From Clostridiales bacterium (lineage in GTDB: Bacteria; Bacillota; Clostridia; Oscillospirales; Oscillospiraceae), in NCBI GenBank assembly GCA_003150355.1, contig QAMJ01000023.1, positions 124,001 to 188,000 on the forward strand: DNA of 64,000 bases, written 5' to 3'. The position numbers and the translations under genes were made by a program. This document shows, piece by piece, positions 17,033 through 26,753 of this stretch; position 1 is the stretch's first letter, and the number at the start of each line of letters is the position of its first letter. The notes beneath the pieces are model-generated. The model searched no databases, was not told where the DNA came from, and was given only the letters and a program-made list of their open reading frames with translations.

Positions 17033-19282
17033 ATGGCTCAGACAGTTGCAAAAATCGCGGTCGCAGCCGCGACATATTGGGTGGACAAGCCGTATGACTA
17101 TCTGATCCCGCCGGAGCTTGCCGAAAAGGCAGTGCCGGGCGTCAGGGTGTACGTTCCATTTTCGCACGGCAACCGGAGGAGCGAGGGGATAATCCTCGCC
17201 GTCTCGGACGGGAGCGAGTATGAAAAGCTCAAGGCGATCACGGCGGTTCTTGATGAGGAGCCGCTGCTTAGCCGCGAGCAGATAAAGCTCACTCTGTTCA
17301 TGAGAGAGCGCTTTTTCTGCACGGTCTATGACGCGGTAAAGGCCATGCTCCCGGCGGGGCTATGGTTCGACGATGAGGGCCGCACGAAGGTGCAGGATAA
17401 GACCGTCGAAATGACGCGGCTGTGCGTCTCCCCTGAGGAGGCTTCGCACTATGCCGCGGCCAAGCGCAGGCGCGCGCCGCAGCAGGCGGAGCTGCTTGAG
17501 CAGCTGTGCTCGTTCGAGTGCTTGCCGAGCCGTGACCTGCTCAGGCACACCGGCGCGTCAAGGCAGTCGCTGACCGCGCTGTGCAAAGCAGGCTTTGTGG
17601 AGCTGTATAAAAAGGAGACCTTCAGGCGTCCGGAGATACACCTCGGCGATATCGAGCCGCTGCCCGTTCTCAATGATGAGCAGCAGCAGGCGTTTACCGG
17701 CATAAACGCTCTTGCCATGTCCGGTAAGAGCGGAGCCGCATTGCTCTTCGGCGTGACCGGGAGCGGAAAAACGAGCGTTTACATCCATCTTATAACCGAG
17801 CAGCTTGCGCGCGGACGCTCGGTGATACTGCTGGTGCCGGAGATCGCTCTGACGCCGCAGATGATCCAGACCTTTTCCTCGCACTTCGGCGATACCGTCG
17901 CTGTGCTGCACAGCAGTCTTTCGGTCGGGGAGCGCTATGATGAGTTCAAGCGCGTCCGCTCCGGTAAGGCAAGGCTCGTGATCGGCACGCGCAGCGCGGT
18001 GTTTGCCCCGGCGGATAAGCTTGGGCTTATCATTATCGACGAGGAGCAAGAGGAGACATATAAATCGGAGAACAGCCCACGCTATAACGCGCGGGATGTT
18101 GCCATATATCGCTGCGCGCAGGCGGGCTGCCTGCTGCTGCTCGGCTCGGCGACGCCGGACATCGTGAGCATGTATAAGGCGCGGCAGGGGAATTATTCGC
18201 TCTTCACGCTGCGCGGCAGATATAATGACATGCAGCTGCCGCAGGTGGCGATCGTCGACATGAAGCGCGAGCTTCGGCGCGGCAACGGCACGGACATAAG
18301 CGAAAAGCTGCGTGAGGAGCTGGAAGATAACATCAGCCGCGGCGAGCAGAGCATACTGTTCATAAACCGCCGCGGGGCAAACAAGCTTATAAGCTGCGGC
18401 GAATGCGGGTATACCTATAAGTGCCCGCGGTGCAGCGTTTCGCTGACCTATCACAGCGCGAATCGGCGGCTCATGTGCCACTACTGCGGATATTCGCAAT
18501 GGCTGGACGACAGCTGCCCGGAGTGCGGGGGAGAACTCAAGCACGTCGGTGCGGGTACGCAGATGATAGAGACGGAGCTGAAGGAGCTTTTCCCGGACAC
18601 GGAGGTCATACGGCTCGATACAGATACCGTGACTGCCGCGGGCTCGCATGAGGCACTGTTCGAGCGGTTCAGAAATGAAAAGATCCCTATCATGGTCGGC
18701 ACGCAGATGGTGACCAAGGGGCTGAACTTTGAGAACGTCACGCTTGTGGGCGTGATAAGCGCCGATCAGAGCCTTTACGCCGGGAGCTTCCGCGCGGGTG
18801 AACGCACTTTCTCGCTGTTGACGCAGGTCGTCGGACGCAGCGGTAGAGGCAGCAAGCCCGGCCGGGCGATCATCCAGACCTTTACACCGGAGAACGAGAC
18901 GATACTTCAGGCATCGAGGCAGGATTATGAGGACTTCTATGAGTCGGAGATCCAGCTGCGGCGGCTCCAGAACACGCCCCCGTTTTCCGAGATGCTGACG
19001 GTGACGGCCTCGGGGCTGAACGAGGCGCACGTTTTTCAGGCCTGCCGCTATGTGCGGGACAGGCTTGACAATATCATCGGGCGCGACGGCAGCGCCGTGG
19101 TGCTCGGCCCGGCTCCGCTGGCGGTAGTCAAGGTGAACAACAGGTACCGTTACAGAGTCATAATTTACGGAAAGAAGCTCTCGGGGCTGCGCGGCATCGT
19201 TTCCGGTCTTGTGATCGAGTGCTGCACGGACAAGAGATTTTCGGATGTTTCGGTTTACGCGGATAACGACCCCGCGGAATGA
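17033..19282 (+). CDS. priA: Primosomal protein N' (replication restart helicase)
   Basis: A 749-residue PriA, which recognises stalled forks and reloads the replisome. The N-terminal 3'-end-binding domain is followed by a helicase core with Walker A GVTGSGKTSV near residue 240 and the DExx box IIIDEEQEETYKS near 335. A zinc region with four CxxC-type pairs (CGEC, CPRC, CHYC, CPEC) occupies residues 454-498. The C-terminal helicase motif QVVGRSGRG lies near 598. The stop TGA (19280-19282) lies about 33 bases before the def start. Confidence 0.95.
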   Translation: MAQTVAKIAVAAATYWVDKPYDYLIPPELAEKAVPGVRVYVPFSHGNRRSEGIILAVSDGSEYEKLKAITAVLDEEPLLSREQIKLTLFMRERFFCTVYDAVKAMLPAGLWFDDEGRTKVQDKTVEMTRLCVSPEEASHYAAAKRRRAPQQAELLEQLCSFECLPSRDLLRHTGASRQSLTALCKAGFVELYKKETFRRPEIHLGDIEPLPVLNDEQQQAFTGINALAMSGKSGAALLFGVTGSGKTSVYIHLITEQLARGRSVILLVPEIALTPQMIQTFSSHFGDTVAVLHSSLSVGERYDEFKRVRSGKARLVIGTRSAVFAPADKLGLIIIDEEQEETYKSENSPRYNARDVAIYRCAQAGCLLLLGSATPDIVSMYKARQGNYSLFTLRGRYNDMQLPQVAIVDMKRELRRGNGTDISEKLREELEDNISRGEQSILFINRRGANKLISCGECGYTYKCPRCSVSLTYHSANRRLMCHYCGYSQWLDDSCPECGGELKHVGAGTQMIETELKELFPDTEVIRLDTDTVTAAGSHEALFERFRNEKIPIMVGTQMVTKGLNFENVTLVGVISADQSLYAGSFRAGERTFSLLTQVVGRSGRGSKPGRAIIQTFTPENETILQASRQDYEDFYESEIQLRRLQNTPPFSEMLTVTASGLNEAHVFQACRYVRDRLDNIIGRDGSAVVLGPAPLAVVKVNNRYRYRVIIYGKKLSGLRGIVSGLVIECCTDKRFSDVSVYADNDPAE

Positions 19283-19314
19283 ACCGGAATCTATATATTC
19301 GACTGGAGGACAGA

Positions 19315-19812
19315 ATGGCACTCAGACATATACTTACACAGGGCGATCCGACGCTGAACAAAAAGTGCCGCCCGGTGACGGATTTCAATGCGCGGCTGCA
19401 TCAGCTGCTCGACGATATGGCGGACACGCTTGCCGAGGCAAACGGCGTCGGCCTTGCAGCGCCGCAGGTCGGCATACTGCGCCGTGCGGTGCTCGTGCTC
19501 GAAACCAACGTTCCCGAGGGCGAGGACGAATACGTTATCGAGCTTATTAACCCCGAGATAATCGAGACCTCCGGCGAGCAGGACGGTCCTGAGGGCTGCC
19601 TGAGCGTACCGGGCGAGTATGGTCTCGTGAAACGCCCGATGAACGTCAGGGTCAGGGCGCAGGATCGCTTCGGCGAATGGTTCGAGGTCGAGGGCACGGG
19701 ACTTACCGCGCGCTGCTTCTGCCATGAGATAGACCATCTGGAGGGCATTCTGTTCACCGAAAAGTGCGAACGCATGCTGACAGAGGAAGAAATGAGCAAC
19801 GGAGAATACTGA
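19315..19812 (+). CDS. def: Peptide deformylase
   Basis: A 165-residue metalloenzyme that removes the formyl group from nascent N-termini. All three family motifs are present: GVGLAAPQVG near residue 44, EGCLSVPG near 94 and HEIDHLEG near 137, giving one Cys and two His metal ligands. The ATG at 19315 follows GGAGGACAGA at ideal spacing; the in-frame ATG at 19279 inside priA lacks such a site. fmt follows four bases later, so formylation and deformylation are co-encoded. Confidence 0.96.
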   Translation: MALRHILTQGDPTLNKKCRPVTDFNARLHQLLDDMADTLAEANGVGLAAPQVGILRRAVLVLETNVPEGEDEYVIELINPEIIETSGEQDGPEGCLSVPGEYGLVKRPMNVRVRAQDRFGEWFEVEGTGLTARCFCHEIDHLEGILFTEKCERMLTEEEMSNGEY

Positions 19813-19816
19813 GGAT

Positions 19817-20737
19817 ATGCGCATTGTTTTTATGGGGACGCCGGATTTTGCGTCGGCCTCACTGAAAAAACTGATAGATGAAAAGTTCGACGTCGTCGGC
19901 GTGTTCACCCAGCCGGACAAGCCCAAGGGCCGTGGCATGGAGCTGTGCGCGTCGCCGGTCAAGGAGCTTGCGCTGGAAAACGGTCTGCCGGTGTTCCAGC
20001 CGGTGAAGATGCGCGACGGTACGGCGCTTGCGCAGATAAAGGCGCTGGAGCCGGATATCCTCGTCGTCGTCGCCTACGGGCGCATCCTGCCGGACGATAT
20101 TCTTGCCGTGCCGAAATACGGCGCGATAAACGTCCACGGTTCGCTCCTGCCGAAGTACAGGGGAGCGGCCCCTATACAGTGGGCGGTGCTCAACGGCGAT
20201 AAGATAACCGGCGTGACGACGATGTATCTCGCAAGCGAGATGGACACCGGGGACATTATCTATACCGCAGAGACGGAGATCGGCGAATACGAGACCTCCG
20301 GGGAGCTGTTCGACAGACTCAAGGACATGGGCGCGGAGCTGCTTGTGAAGACCCTGCGAGATATCGATGCCGGTACTGCGCCGCGCGCACCGCAGGATCA
20401 CAGCAAGGCGAGCTACGTCACGATGCTGGATAAGAGCATCTGCCCGATAGATTGGAACAAAACGCCGCGTGAGGTGCTCAAGCATATATACGGGCTCCAG
20501 CCCTGGCCGGTGGCCACGATGGAGCTTGAGGGCAAGACCGTGCGCGTTTTTGCCGCAAAGTATACTGACGGGAAAACCGAAAAGGTGCCCGGAGCTGTGG
20601 TCAGCACGGACAAGGGCGGGCTTGAGATCGCCTGCGCCGATGGGGAGACGCTGCTCATAACCGAGCTTCAGGCTCCCGGAAAGAAGCGCATGGGTGCTGA
20701 GGATTACCTCAGAGGACATCAGATCAAGGTAGAGTAA
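19817..20737 (+). CDS. fmt: Methionyl-tRNA formyltransferase
   Basis: A 306-residue enzyme that formylates initiator Met-tRNA with 10-formyl-tetrahydrofolate. The N-terminal opening IVFMGTPDFASASL and the catalytic segment HGSLLPKYRGAAPIQWA near residue 107 (Asn, His and downstream Asp catalytic set) are intact. The C-terminal OB-like domain is complete. It sits between def and rsmB with almost no spacing, as in many Firmicutes. Confidence 0.96.
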   Translation: MRIVFMGTPDFASASLKKLIDEKFDVVGVFTQPDKPKGRGMELCASPVKELALENGLPVFQPVKMRDGTALAQIKALEPDILVVVAYGRILPDDILAVPKYGAINVHGSLLPKYRGAAPIQWAVLNGDKITGVTTMYLASEMDTGDIIYTAETEIGEYETSGELFDRLKDMGAELLVKTLRDIDAGTAPRAPQDHSKASYVTMLDKSICPIDWNKTPREVLKHIYGLQPWPVATMELEGKTVRVFAAKYTDGKTEKVPGAVVSTDKGGLEIACADGETLLITELQAPGKKRMGAEDYLRGHQIKVE

Positions 20738-20742
20738 GGAAT

Positions 20743-22056
20743 ATGCAGACAGGGGCAAGGGAAGCTGCGCTTGAGACGCTTATGCGCTGCCGCCGTGACG
20801 GCGCATGGTCGGGCGCGTCTATTGACGCCGGAATAAAAAAATATGAACTCAGCCGCCGGGATGCGGCGCTGGCGTCACGGCTGTGTCTGGGCGTTATCCA
20901 GAACAGCAGCCTCTGCGACTATTATATCGGCTGCTACTGCGGCGCGAAGCTTGAGCCGAAGGTGCGCGATATACTGCGCATGGGAGTATATCAGCTGCTG
21001 TTTCTGGATAGAATACCGGCCAGAGCTGCGGTCAGCGAGGCGGTCGCCCTGTGCAAAAGTCAGGGCTGCGCGAGAGCGGCAGGACTCGTGAACGCTGTGC
21101 TGCGCAGGATCGCGGACAATATAAACTCGCTGCCGCCGATACCCGGCGAGGGCACGGCGGGCTATCTCTCGATAAAATACAGCCATCCCGCATGGTTGGT
21201 GCAGTATCTTATAGACCGCAAGGGCTATGATTTTACGGAAGAGTTCCTGCGCTGCTGCAACAGTCCCGCGCCGCTGAGCATTCAGGTGAACACGCTGAAG
21301 GTCAGCGCGGCGGACTATGCGCGGGCGCTCGCGAGGGCGGAGCTTGAGTATGAGCGCTGTGATGAACCGGAGGGCTGCATCACGCTCCCGGGCGGCTCTG
21401 CAACGGAGCTGCCGGGCTTTGACGAGGGCTTATTTTACGTGCAGGACCGCGCCGCGCGGATGGCGGTGGAGATCGCCGCACCAAAAGCGGGAATGCGCGT
21501 GCTCGACGCCTGCTCCTGCCCCGGTGGAAAGTCTTTTGCCGCGGCGATAGCTATGGAAAACCGCGGCAGCATACTCGCCTGCGACGTTCACGATAAGAAG
21601 CTGCGTCTTGTGAGAGACGGCGCGCAGCGGCTCGGGATAGACATTATAGAGACGGCTGCGATGGATGCGAGGGCTTTCCGTGCAGAGCTTGCGGAGAGCT
21701 TTGACATTGTCATTGCGGATGTGCCGTGCTCGGGCTTTGGCGTTATCGCAAAGAAGCCGGAGATACGCTCCAAGACTCCCGAGAGCATCGCGGAGCTTCC
21801 AAAAATACAGGGCGAGATATTGGACAACGTTTCCAAATACGTGCGTCCGGGCGGCGTGCTGCTATACTCGACCTGTACAGTGACGGCGGAGGAAAACGAA
21901 AATACGGTAAAAGCGTTTCTTGAAAGAAACGGGGAATATACGGCGGAGCCGTTCGAGGTCTGCGGCGTCAGCGCGCCGGATGGGATGTACACCTTTTGGC
22001 CGAATGTCGACGGGACAGACGGGTTCTTTGCCGCGAAGCTGAGAAGGCGGCAGTGA
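20743..22056 (+). CDS. rsmB: 16S rRNA m5C967 methyltransferase RsmB
   Basis: A 437-residue protein with an N-terminal NusB-like RNA-binding domain (residues 1-130) and a C-terminal SAM-dependent m5C methyltransferase domain. SAM-site residues appear in VLDACSCPGGKSF near 249. The two active-site cysteines lie in ADVPCSGFGVI near 324 and LLYSTCTVTAEEN near 373. It is part of the def-fmt-rsmB-rlmN run. Confidence 0.94.
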   Translation: MQTGAREAALETLMRCRRDGAWSGASIDAGIKKYELSRRDAALASRLCLGVIQNSSLCDYYIGCYCGAKLEPKVRDILRMGVYQLLFLDRIPARAAVSEAVALCKSQGCARAAGLVNAVLRRIADNINSLPPIPGEGTAGYLSIKYSHPAWLVQYLIDRKGYDFTEEFLRCCNSPAPLSIQVNTLKVSAADYARALARAELEYERCDEPEGCITLPGGSATELPGFDEGLFYVQDRAARMAVEIAAPKAGMRVLDACSCPGGKSFAAAIAMENRGSILACDVHDKKLRLVRDGAQRLGIDIIETAAMDARAFRAELAESFDIVIADVPCSGFGVIAKKPEIRSKTPESIAELPKIQGEILDNVSKYVRPGGVLLYSTCTVTAEENENTVKAFLERNGEYTAEPFEVCGVSAPDGMYTFWPNVDGTDGFFAAKLRRRQ

Positions 22057-22060
22057 TATT

Positions 22061-23092
22061 ATGAAAAAAGATATAGTTTCAATGCTGCCGGAGGAGCTTG
22101 AGCAGGACTTTGCGCTTCTTGGCGAGCAGAAGTTCAGGGCAAAGCAGGTGTTCCAGTGGCTCGGCCGCGGAGTGCGCGACTTTGATAAGATGACGAATCT
22201 CTCAAAGCCGCTGCGCGAAAAGCTCAAGGACGAGTATGAGCTGTATGAGCCGAAGGTCATAGGCAAGCAGGTCTCGGCCATCGATGGAACAATTAAGTAT
22301 TTATGGGAACTTAAGGACGGAAACGCCGTCGAAACAGTTGTGATGAGCTATAAGCACGGCAACACTGTGTGTGTCTCGTCACAGGTCGGCTGCCGTCAGG
22401 GCTGCGCGTTCTGCGCCTCGACGATAGGCGGACTTGTGCGAAACCTCGAACCGTCCGAGATATTGGACGAGGTCTTGTTTTCGCAGCTTGATTCCGGGAA
22501 GACGATATCAAACATCGTGCTCATGGGCATAGGTGAGCCGCTTGATAATTTCGATAACGTCATGCGCTTTCTGGAGCTTGTGAACAGACCGGACGGCGCG
22601 AACATCGGCATGCGCCACATTTCGCTTTCCACCTGCGGGCTCATAGAGCGCTTTGACGATCTCGCCGAGCGCGATATGCAGCTTACGCTTTCGGTGTCAC
22701 TGCACGCACCGGACGATGAGACGCGCTCAAAGATCATGCCGGCAAACCGCGGCCGCGGGGTCGACGCACTGATATCTGCCTGCCGCAGGTATTACGAAAA
22801 GACCGGGCGGCGGATATCCTTTGAATACGCGATGATAGACGGCGTGAATGACACGGAGCACCATGCGAGGCTTCTTGCAAAGCACGCGAGAGCTGTCGCC
22901 GCGCACGTGAACCTTATCCCGCTCAACCATGTTGAGGAGCGCCAGTTCCAGCCCTCGACGCCGGAGCACATGAAAGCGTTTATAAAGATACTTGAAGACA
23001 ACGGCGTGAATGTCACCGTCAGGCGCAAGCTCGGCGGGGATGTGGACGCCTCCTGCGGTCAGCTGCGCAGGAAGATGCAGAAAAAGCAGTGA
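22061..23092 (+). CDS. rlmN: Dual-specificity rRNA/tRNA methyltransferase RlmN
   Basis: A 343-residue radical-SAM enzyme making m2A in 23S rRNA A2503 and tRNA A37. The Cx3Cx2C cluster motif CRQGCAFCAST lies near residue 110. The second essential Cys, used as methyl carrier, lies in the C-terminal DASCGQL segment near residue 331. It starts four bases after rsmB and precedes the PP2C/PASTA kinase pair as in B. subtilis. Confidence 0.95.
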   Translation: MKKDIVSMLPEELEQDFALLGEQKFRAKQVFQWLGRGVRDFDKMTNLSKPLREKLKDEYELYEPKVIGKQVSAIDGTIKYLWELKDGNAVETVVMSYKHGNTVCVSSQVGCRQGCAFCASTIGGLVRNLEPSEILDEVLFSQLDSGKTISNIVLMGIGEPLDNFDNVMRFLELVNRPDGANIGMRHISLSTCGLIERFDDLAERDMQLTLSVSLHAPDDETRSKIMPANRGRGVDALISACRRYYEKTGRRISFEYAMIDGVNDTEHHARLLAKHARAVAAHVNLIPLNHVEERQFQPSTPEHMKAFIKILEDNGVNVTVRRKLGGDVDASCGQLRRKMQKKQ

Positions 23093-23128
23093 TCCCCGGC
23101 GGGGACACCGGGAGAAAATGAGGACGAT

Positions 23129-23875
23129 ATGAAAAGCTTTGGCCTTACCGACAAGGGAAAAGTCAGAAAAGACAATCAGGACTGCTTTATCATTGAGAGC
23201 TGCCCTGCGCGCAGCTGCCTTATCGCCGCGCTGTGCGACGGCATGGGCGGAGAGAACGCGGGGGAGATCGCAAGCGCAGTCGCGAACAAGGCTTTCGTTT
23301 CGTATATATACGATCGGCTTACGTCCAGAACAATCAAAAACGTCAATTACAAGGAAGCCCTGACCAATGCCTGCGCCGAGGCAAACGGCGTTGCATATGA
23401 ATATTCGCTGTTTGACAAGGCCTACAGCGGCATGGGCACGACCCTTGTCGGCGGGGTGATTAAGTCCGGCGGGAATGGGTATATTATCAATGTCGGCGAC
23501 AGCCGCGCCTATCACATCTCCAAGCGTGCAAACAGCATATACCAGATCACGCGGGATCACTCGCTGGTCGAGGAGCTTGTGGAGGCGGGTGCGATAACAA
23601 AGGAGCAGGCAAGGCTCCACCCGCAGAAGAACGTCATCACGCGGGCACTTGGCTCGGAGGCTGAGGTCAGGCCTGACTATTTTGAGTTCACGCTCCAGCC
23701 GGGGGATATCCTGCTGCTGTGCTCGGACGGCCTTTCCAATATGGTGACCGATCTTGAGATGCTCGAATACGCAAAGGAATATCAGGATCCGGAGCTTATC
23801 TGCCGGGCGCTGATGAGCAAGGCGCTTATCCGCGGCGCGAGGGACAATGTAACCGTCGTCGCGGTGATGAGATGA
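23129..23875 (+). CDS. prpC: PP2C-type protein phosphatase
   Basis: A 248-residue Stp/PrpC serine/threonine phosphatase that reverses phosphorylation by the adjacent PASTA kinase. Metal-binding motifs are present: VRKDNQD near residue 11, CDGMGGENAGEIAS near 35, VGDSRAYH near 121, CSDGLSNMV near 194 and ARDNVTVV near the end. It is soluble, with no membrane helix. It lies 33 bases before prkC. Confidence 0.94.
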   Translation: MKSFGLTDKGKVRKDNQDCFIIESCPARSCLIAALCDGMGGENAGEIASAVANKAFVSYIYDRLTSRTIKNVNYKEALTNACAEANGVAYEYSLFDKAYSGMGTTLVGGVIKSGGNGYIINVGDSRAYHISKRANSIYQITRDHSLVEELVEAGAITKEQARLHPQKNVITRALGSEAEVRPDYFEFTLQPGDILLLCSDGLSNMVTDLEMLEYAKEYQDPELICRALMSKALIRGARDNVTVVAVMR

Positions 23876-23907
23876 AGTTTCCCATGGAATATCGTGGAGT
23901 ATAATAT

Positions 23908-25605
23908 ATGGAAAACAACGACAAATATATAGGCACGCTGCTTGACGACCGGTACGAAATTTTGCAGGTCATCGGCGAGGGCGGCATGGCCATCGTATAT
24001 AAGGCGCTCGACCATAGGCTCAACCGCAACGTCGCGGTGAAGATCATGCGCGAGGATATGCTGGCGGACGAGGAGTTCCGGAGCCGCTTCTGCGCCGAAG
24101 CGCACGCTGTCGCGATGCTGTCTCATCCGAATATCGTGGCGGTGTACGATGTCAGCCACAGCGACGCTATGGAATACATAGTCATGGAGCTGGTGGAGGG
24201 CATCACGCTGCGGCAGTATATGGACAGGCGCGGCGCGCTTGCGTGGCGCGAGGTGCTGCATTTCACAAAGCAGATCGCGAAGGCGATAGCCCACGCACAT
24301 GAGCGCGGGATAATCCACCGCGATATAAAGCCGCAGAACGTCATGATGCTGCGCGACGGCACGGTCAAGGTCGCGGACTTCGGCATTGCCGCGCTTGAAA
24401 ACGAGATATACGAGAATAACGGCCAGGCCGTAGGGTCGATACATTATATCGCGCCCGAGCAGGCGCGTGGTGAATGCCCGGATGCGCGCAGCGATGTGTA
24501 TTCTCTGGGCGTCGTCATGTATGAAATGCTCACGGGGCACAAGCCCTACGAGGGCGACACGATAGCTGAGATCGCCGTAAAGCACATGAACGCCGACCCC
24601 GAGCCGCCGCATGAGCTTGTCCCGGATATTCCGCCCGAGCTTGAGCGCATTACGCTCAAGGCGATGAGCGCGCCGATAAACGAGCGCTACCAGTCCGCAA
24701 ATGAGCTGCTTCACGACCTTGACGCCTTTACTCAGGCACAGCTCAAGGCCGAGGAGACTGAGAACGAGGAGCAGGAAGAGAACTTCGAGAACCCCGCGGT
24801 CGTGCCTATCCGCTCTGTGAGCGAGATGGACAAGGAGCGCTACGCCGTGCGGCACCGCCGCGCGCAGAGCGTGAGCTTCCTCACGGGCGTGTTTGGGGCT
24901 ATAGTTTTGAGCATACTGCTGTTCGCGTTCCTGTGGGACTTCTGGCTCGGTGAGATATTCTCCCCGGCGGAGCGCATCAGCCTGCCGAACTTCATCGGCA
25001 GCAACTATCAGGCCGTCGTTGAAAACGCTGACCTTGCGGCAATGTACAGCTTCAATGTGGTCTACGTTGTGGATACGAACACCGAGAGCGGCACGATACT
25101 CGGACAGGATCCGAGCCCCGGCAGGAGCATGATGGTCACGCCCGAGGGCATACGTGTTGAGCTCACAGTCAGCACGGGGACTGTTTTTACAGCGGTGCCT
25201 GATGTTGTGAACATCGACTACCGCGAGGCGAAGAACCGCCTCCAGCAGGCGGGCTTCCAGGTCGAAATCGAGAACGCCACCTCGGACTCCGTCACGAAGG
25301 ACTATGTGATAAGCACGAGCCCCGCCGCAAATGACCAGCTCAGCGCGGGCTCGACCGTGTATGTGACAGTCAGCTCCGGGCCTGAGATAGGCCATGTCGA
25401 GATGCCGAACCTTGTGGGGCTTACCGAGGATGCTGCAATATCAAAGCTTGAGAGCGTCGGACTCAGCTACGGCGGCTCCGACAGAGTTTCGAGCGACCTT
25501 GAGGCGGGCACAGTCATCGGCCAGAGCATCAATGCATTCACCGAGGTCGAGGAGCACTCCAAGATTCAGCTCAAGGTTTCCTCCGGCCCGGATAATTACA
25601 GGTGA
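23908..25605 (+). CDS. prkC: PASTA-domain Ser/Thr protein kinase
   Basis: A 565-residue membrane kinase sensing muropeptides or cell-wall state. The kinase domain fills residues 1-275 with the glycine loop GEGGMA, the catalytic loop HRDIKPQNVM near 135 and the DFG loop near 153. An acidic linker leads to one membrane helix near 326-350. Three extracellular PASTA repeats fill the rest of the protein. The kinase, its phosphatase and rsgA form the expected Firmicutes cell-wall/translation control group. The stop lies four bases before rsgA. Confidence 0.95.
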   Translation: MENNDKYIGTLLDDRYEILQVIGEGGMAIVYKALDHRLNRNVAVKIMREDMLADEEFRSRFCAEAHAVAMLSHPNIVAVYDVSHSDAMEYIVMELVEGITLRQYMDRRGALAWREVLHFTKQIAKAIAHAHERGIIHRDIKPQNVMMLRDGTVKVADFGIAALENEIYENNGQAVGSIHYIAPEQARGECPDARSDVYSLGVVMYEMLTGHKPYEGDTIAEIAVKHMNADPEPPHELVPDIPPELERITLKAMSAPINERYQSANELLHDLDAFTQAQLKAEETENEEQEENFENPAVVPIRSVSEMDKERYAVRHRRAQSVSFLTGVFGAIVLSILLFAFLWDFWLGEIFSPAERISLPNFIGSNYQAVVENADLAAMYSFNVVYVVDTNTESGTILGQDPSPGRSMMVTPEGIRVELTVSTGTVFTAVPDVVNIDYREAKNRLQQAGFQVEIENATSDSVTKDYVISTSPAANDQLSAGSTVYVTVSSGPEIGHVEMPNLVGLTEDAAISKLESVGLSYGGSDRVSSDLEAGTVIGQSINAFTEVEEHSKIQLKVSSGPDNYR

Positions 25606-25608
25606 GTA

Positions 25609-26487
25609 ATGACTGAGGGAATAATCATAAAAGCGCTCAGCGGCTTTTATTATGTGGAGACAGAGCTTGGTGTGCTCGAGTGCCGCGCGAGAGGGCGCTT
25701 CCGGCTTGACGGTACGTCTCCGCTCGTCGGCGACAGGGTGCTGTGCAGCCCTGAGGCAAACGGCAAGGGGCGGATAGACTCCGTGCGCGAGCGGCGCAAT
25801 TGGTTCATCCGTCCCGCCGTCGCGAATGTCGACACGCTTGTATTCGTCGCCGCAAACACGAACCCCGTGACCGATCCATTCCTCGCCGACAGGATCTCAG
25901 TTATCGCAGCCGAAGCTGACTGCGAGTTCGTGCTGTGCATAAACAAGACGGACATCGACCCGGGCGATGCACTGTACACGGCGTTTACGAAAGCAGGCTT
26001 CAGAGTTCTGCGCACGAGCGCGGAGACCGGCGAGGGCATAGATGAACTGCGCAGGGCGCTGAAAGGGCAGATCTGCGCCTTTACCGGCAACTCCGGCGTC
26101 GGCAAGTCGAGCATACTCAACGCGCTCATTCCGGGGATAAACATTGAGACGGGCGAGGTCAGCGAGCGCCTTGGCCGAGGAAAGCACACGACAAGACATG
26201 TTGAGCTCTACGACCTCGGCGAGGGCACATTCATAGCCGATACTCCGGGCTTTGCCTCGCTTGACGTGGAGATGATATGCGAGATCAGCAAGGAGGGCTT
26301 ACAGCACGACTTTATTGATTTCGCCCCGTACATAGGCAAGTGCCGCTTCAATGACTGCGTACATTTGAAAGAACCGGGCTGCGCCGTGACGGCGGCAGTC
26401 GCGGCGGGGGAGATAGCTCCAAGCCGTTACAGCTCCTATCAGCGGCTGTATGAGATAGTCGCACAGCGCAAGTCTTGGGAAAACTGA
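25609..26487 (+). CDS. rsgA: Ribosome small-subunit GTPase RsgA
   Basis: A 292-residue circularly permuted GTPase that checks late 30S maturation. An N-terminal OB fold (residues 1-70) is followed by the permuted G motifs: G4 INKTD near 105, G1 GNSGVGKSS near 162 and G3 DTPGF near 210. A C-terminal zinc knuckle CRFNDCVHLKEPGC near 245 completes the family pattern. In B. subtilis the homologue (cpgA) also follows prkC and is followed by rpe-thiN-spoVM; rpe and thiN are missing here. Confidence 0.95.
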   Translation: MTEGIIIKALSGFYYVETELGVLECRARGRFRLDGTSPLVGDRVLCSPEANGKGRIDSVRERRNWFIRPAVANVDTLVFVAANTNPVTDPFLADRISVIAAEADCEFVLCINKTDIDPGDALYTAFTKAGFRVLRTSAETGEGIDELRRALKGQICAFTGNSGVGKSSILNALIPGINIETGEVSERLGRGKHTTRHVELYDLGEGTFIADTPGFASLDVEMICEISKEGLQHDFIDFAPYIGKCRFNDCVHLKEPGCAVTAAVAAGEIAPSRYSSYQRLYEIVAQRKSWEN

Positions 26488-26559
26488 ATAGCGGATACAT
26501 AAAACGACCGTCCGCCGCGTAGAATGCAGAGAATACATTTCGCGGGGGGCGGTCATTTT

Positions 26560-26712
26560 ATGCGCAGAGGTAACCACAGTATATGGGGCTGCACGGCGAT
26601 AGCCGCGGGCGTGGTGATAATACTGTCCCTTGTCCTGCCGACGGAGTTCTGGTGGTTTGTTCTCGCCGCAGCCCTTATCGGTCTTGGCATATGGTATATA
26701 CGCTGCCGCTGA
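26560..26712 (+). CDS. Small two-helix membrane protein, unknown function
   Basis: A 50-residue protein beginning MRRGNHSIWGCTAIAAG with two hydrophobic segments (about residues 8-25 and 29-46). I do not recognise a named family. The start at 26560 is preferred over the in-frame ATG at 26524 because GGGGGGCGG stands about seven bases ahead. That Shine-Dalgarno region lies inside a long imperfect hairpin (26501-26559). Its position between rsgA and spoVM suggests, but does not prove, a spore-envelope role. Confidence 0.55.
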   Translation: MRRGNHSIWGCTAIAAGVVIILSLVLPTEFWWFVLAAALIGLGIWYIRCR

Positions 26713-26753
26713 AATAATTGTATTATTACGGCTTGCCGGGGAAAGGAGCAGAC

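Noticed and set aside
17558..19321. 587-residue open frame opposite priA
   Set aside because: Arg/His-rich shadow translation with no domain; priA on the plus strand is unmistakable.
23782..25395. 537-residue open frame opposite prkC
   Set aside because: Shadow of the kinase gene; composition is typical of antisense frames here.
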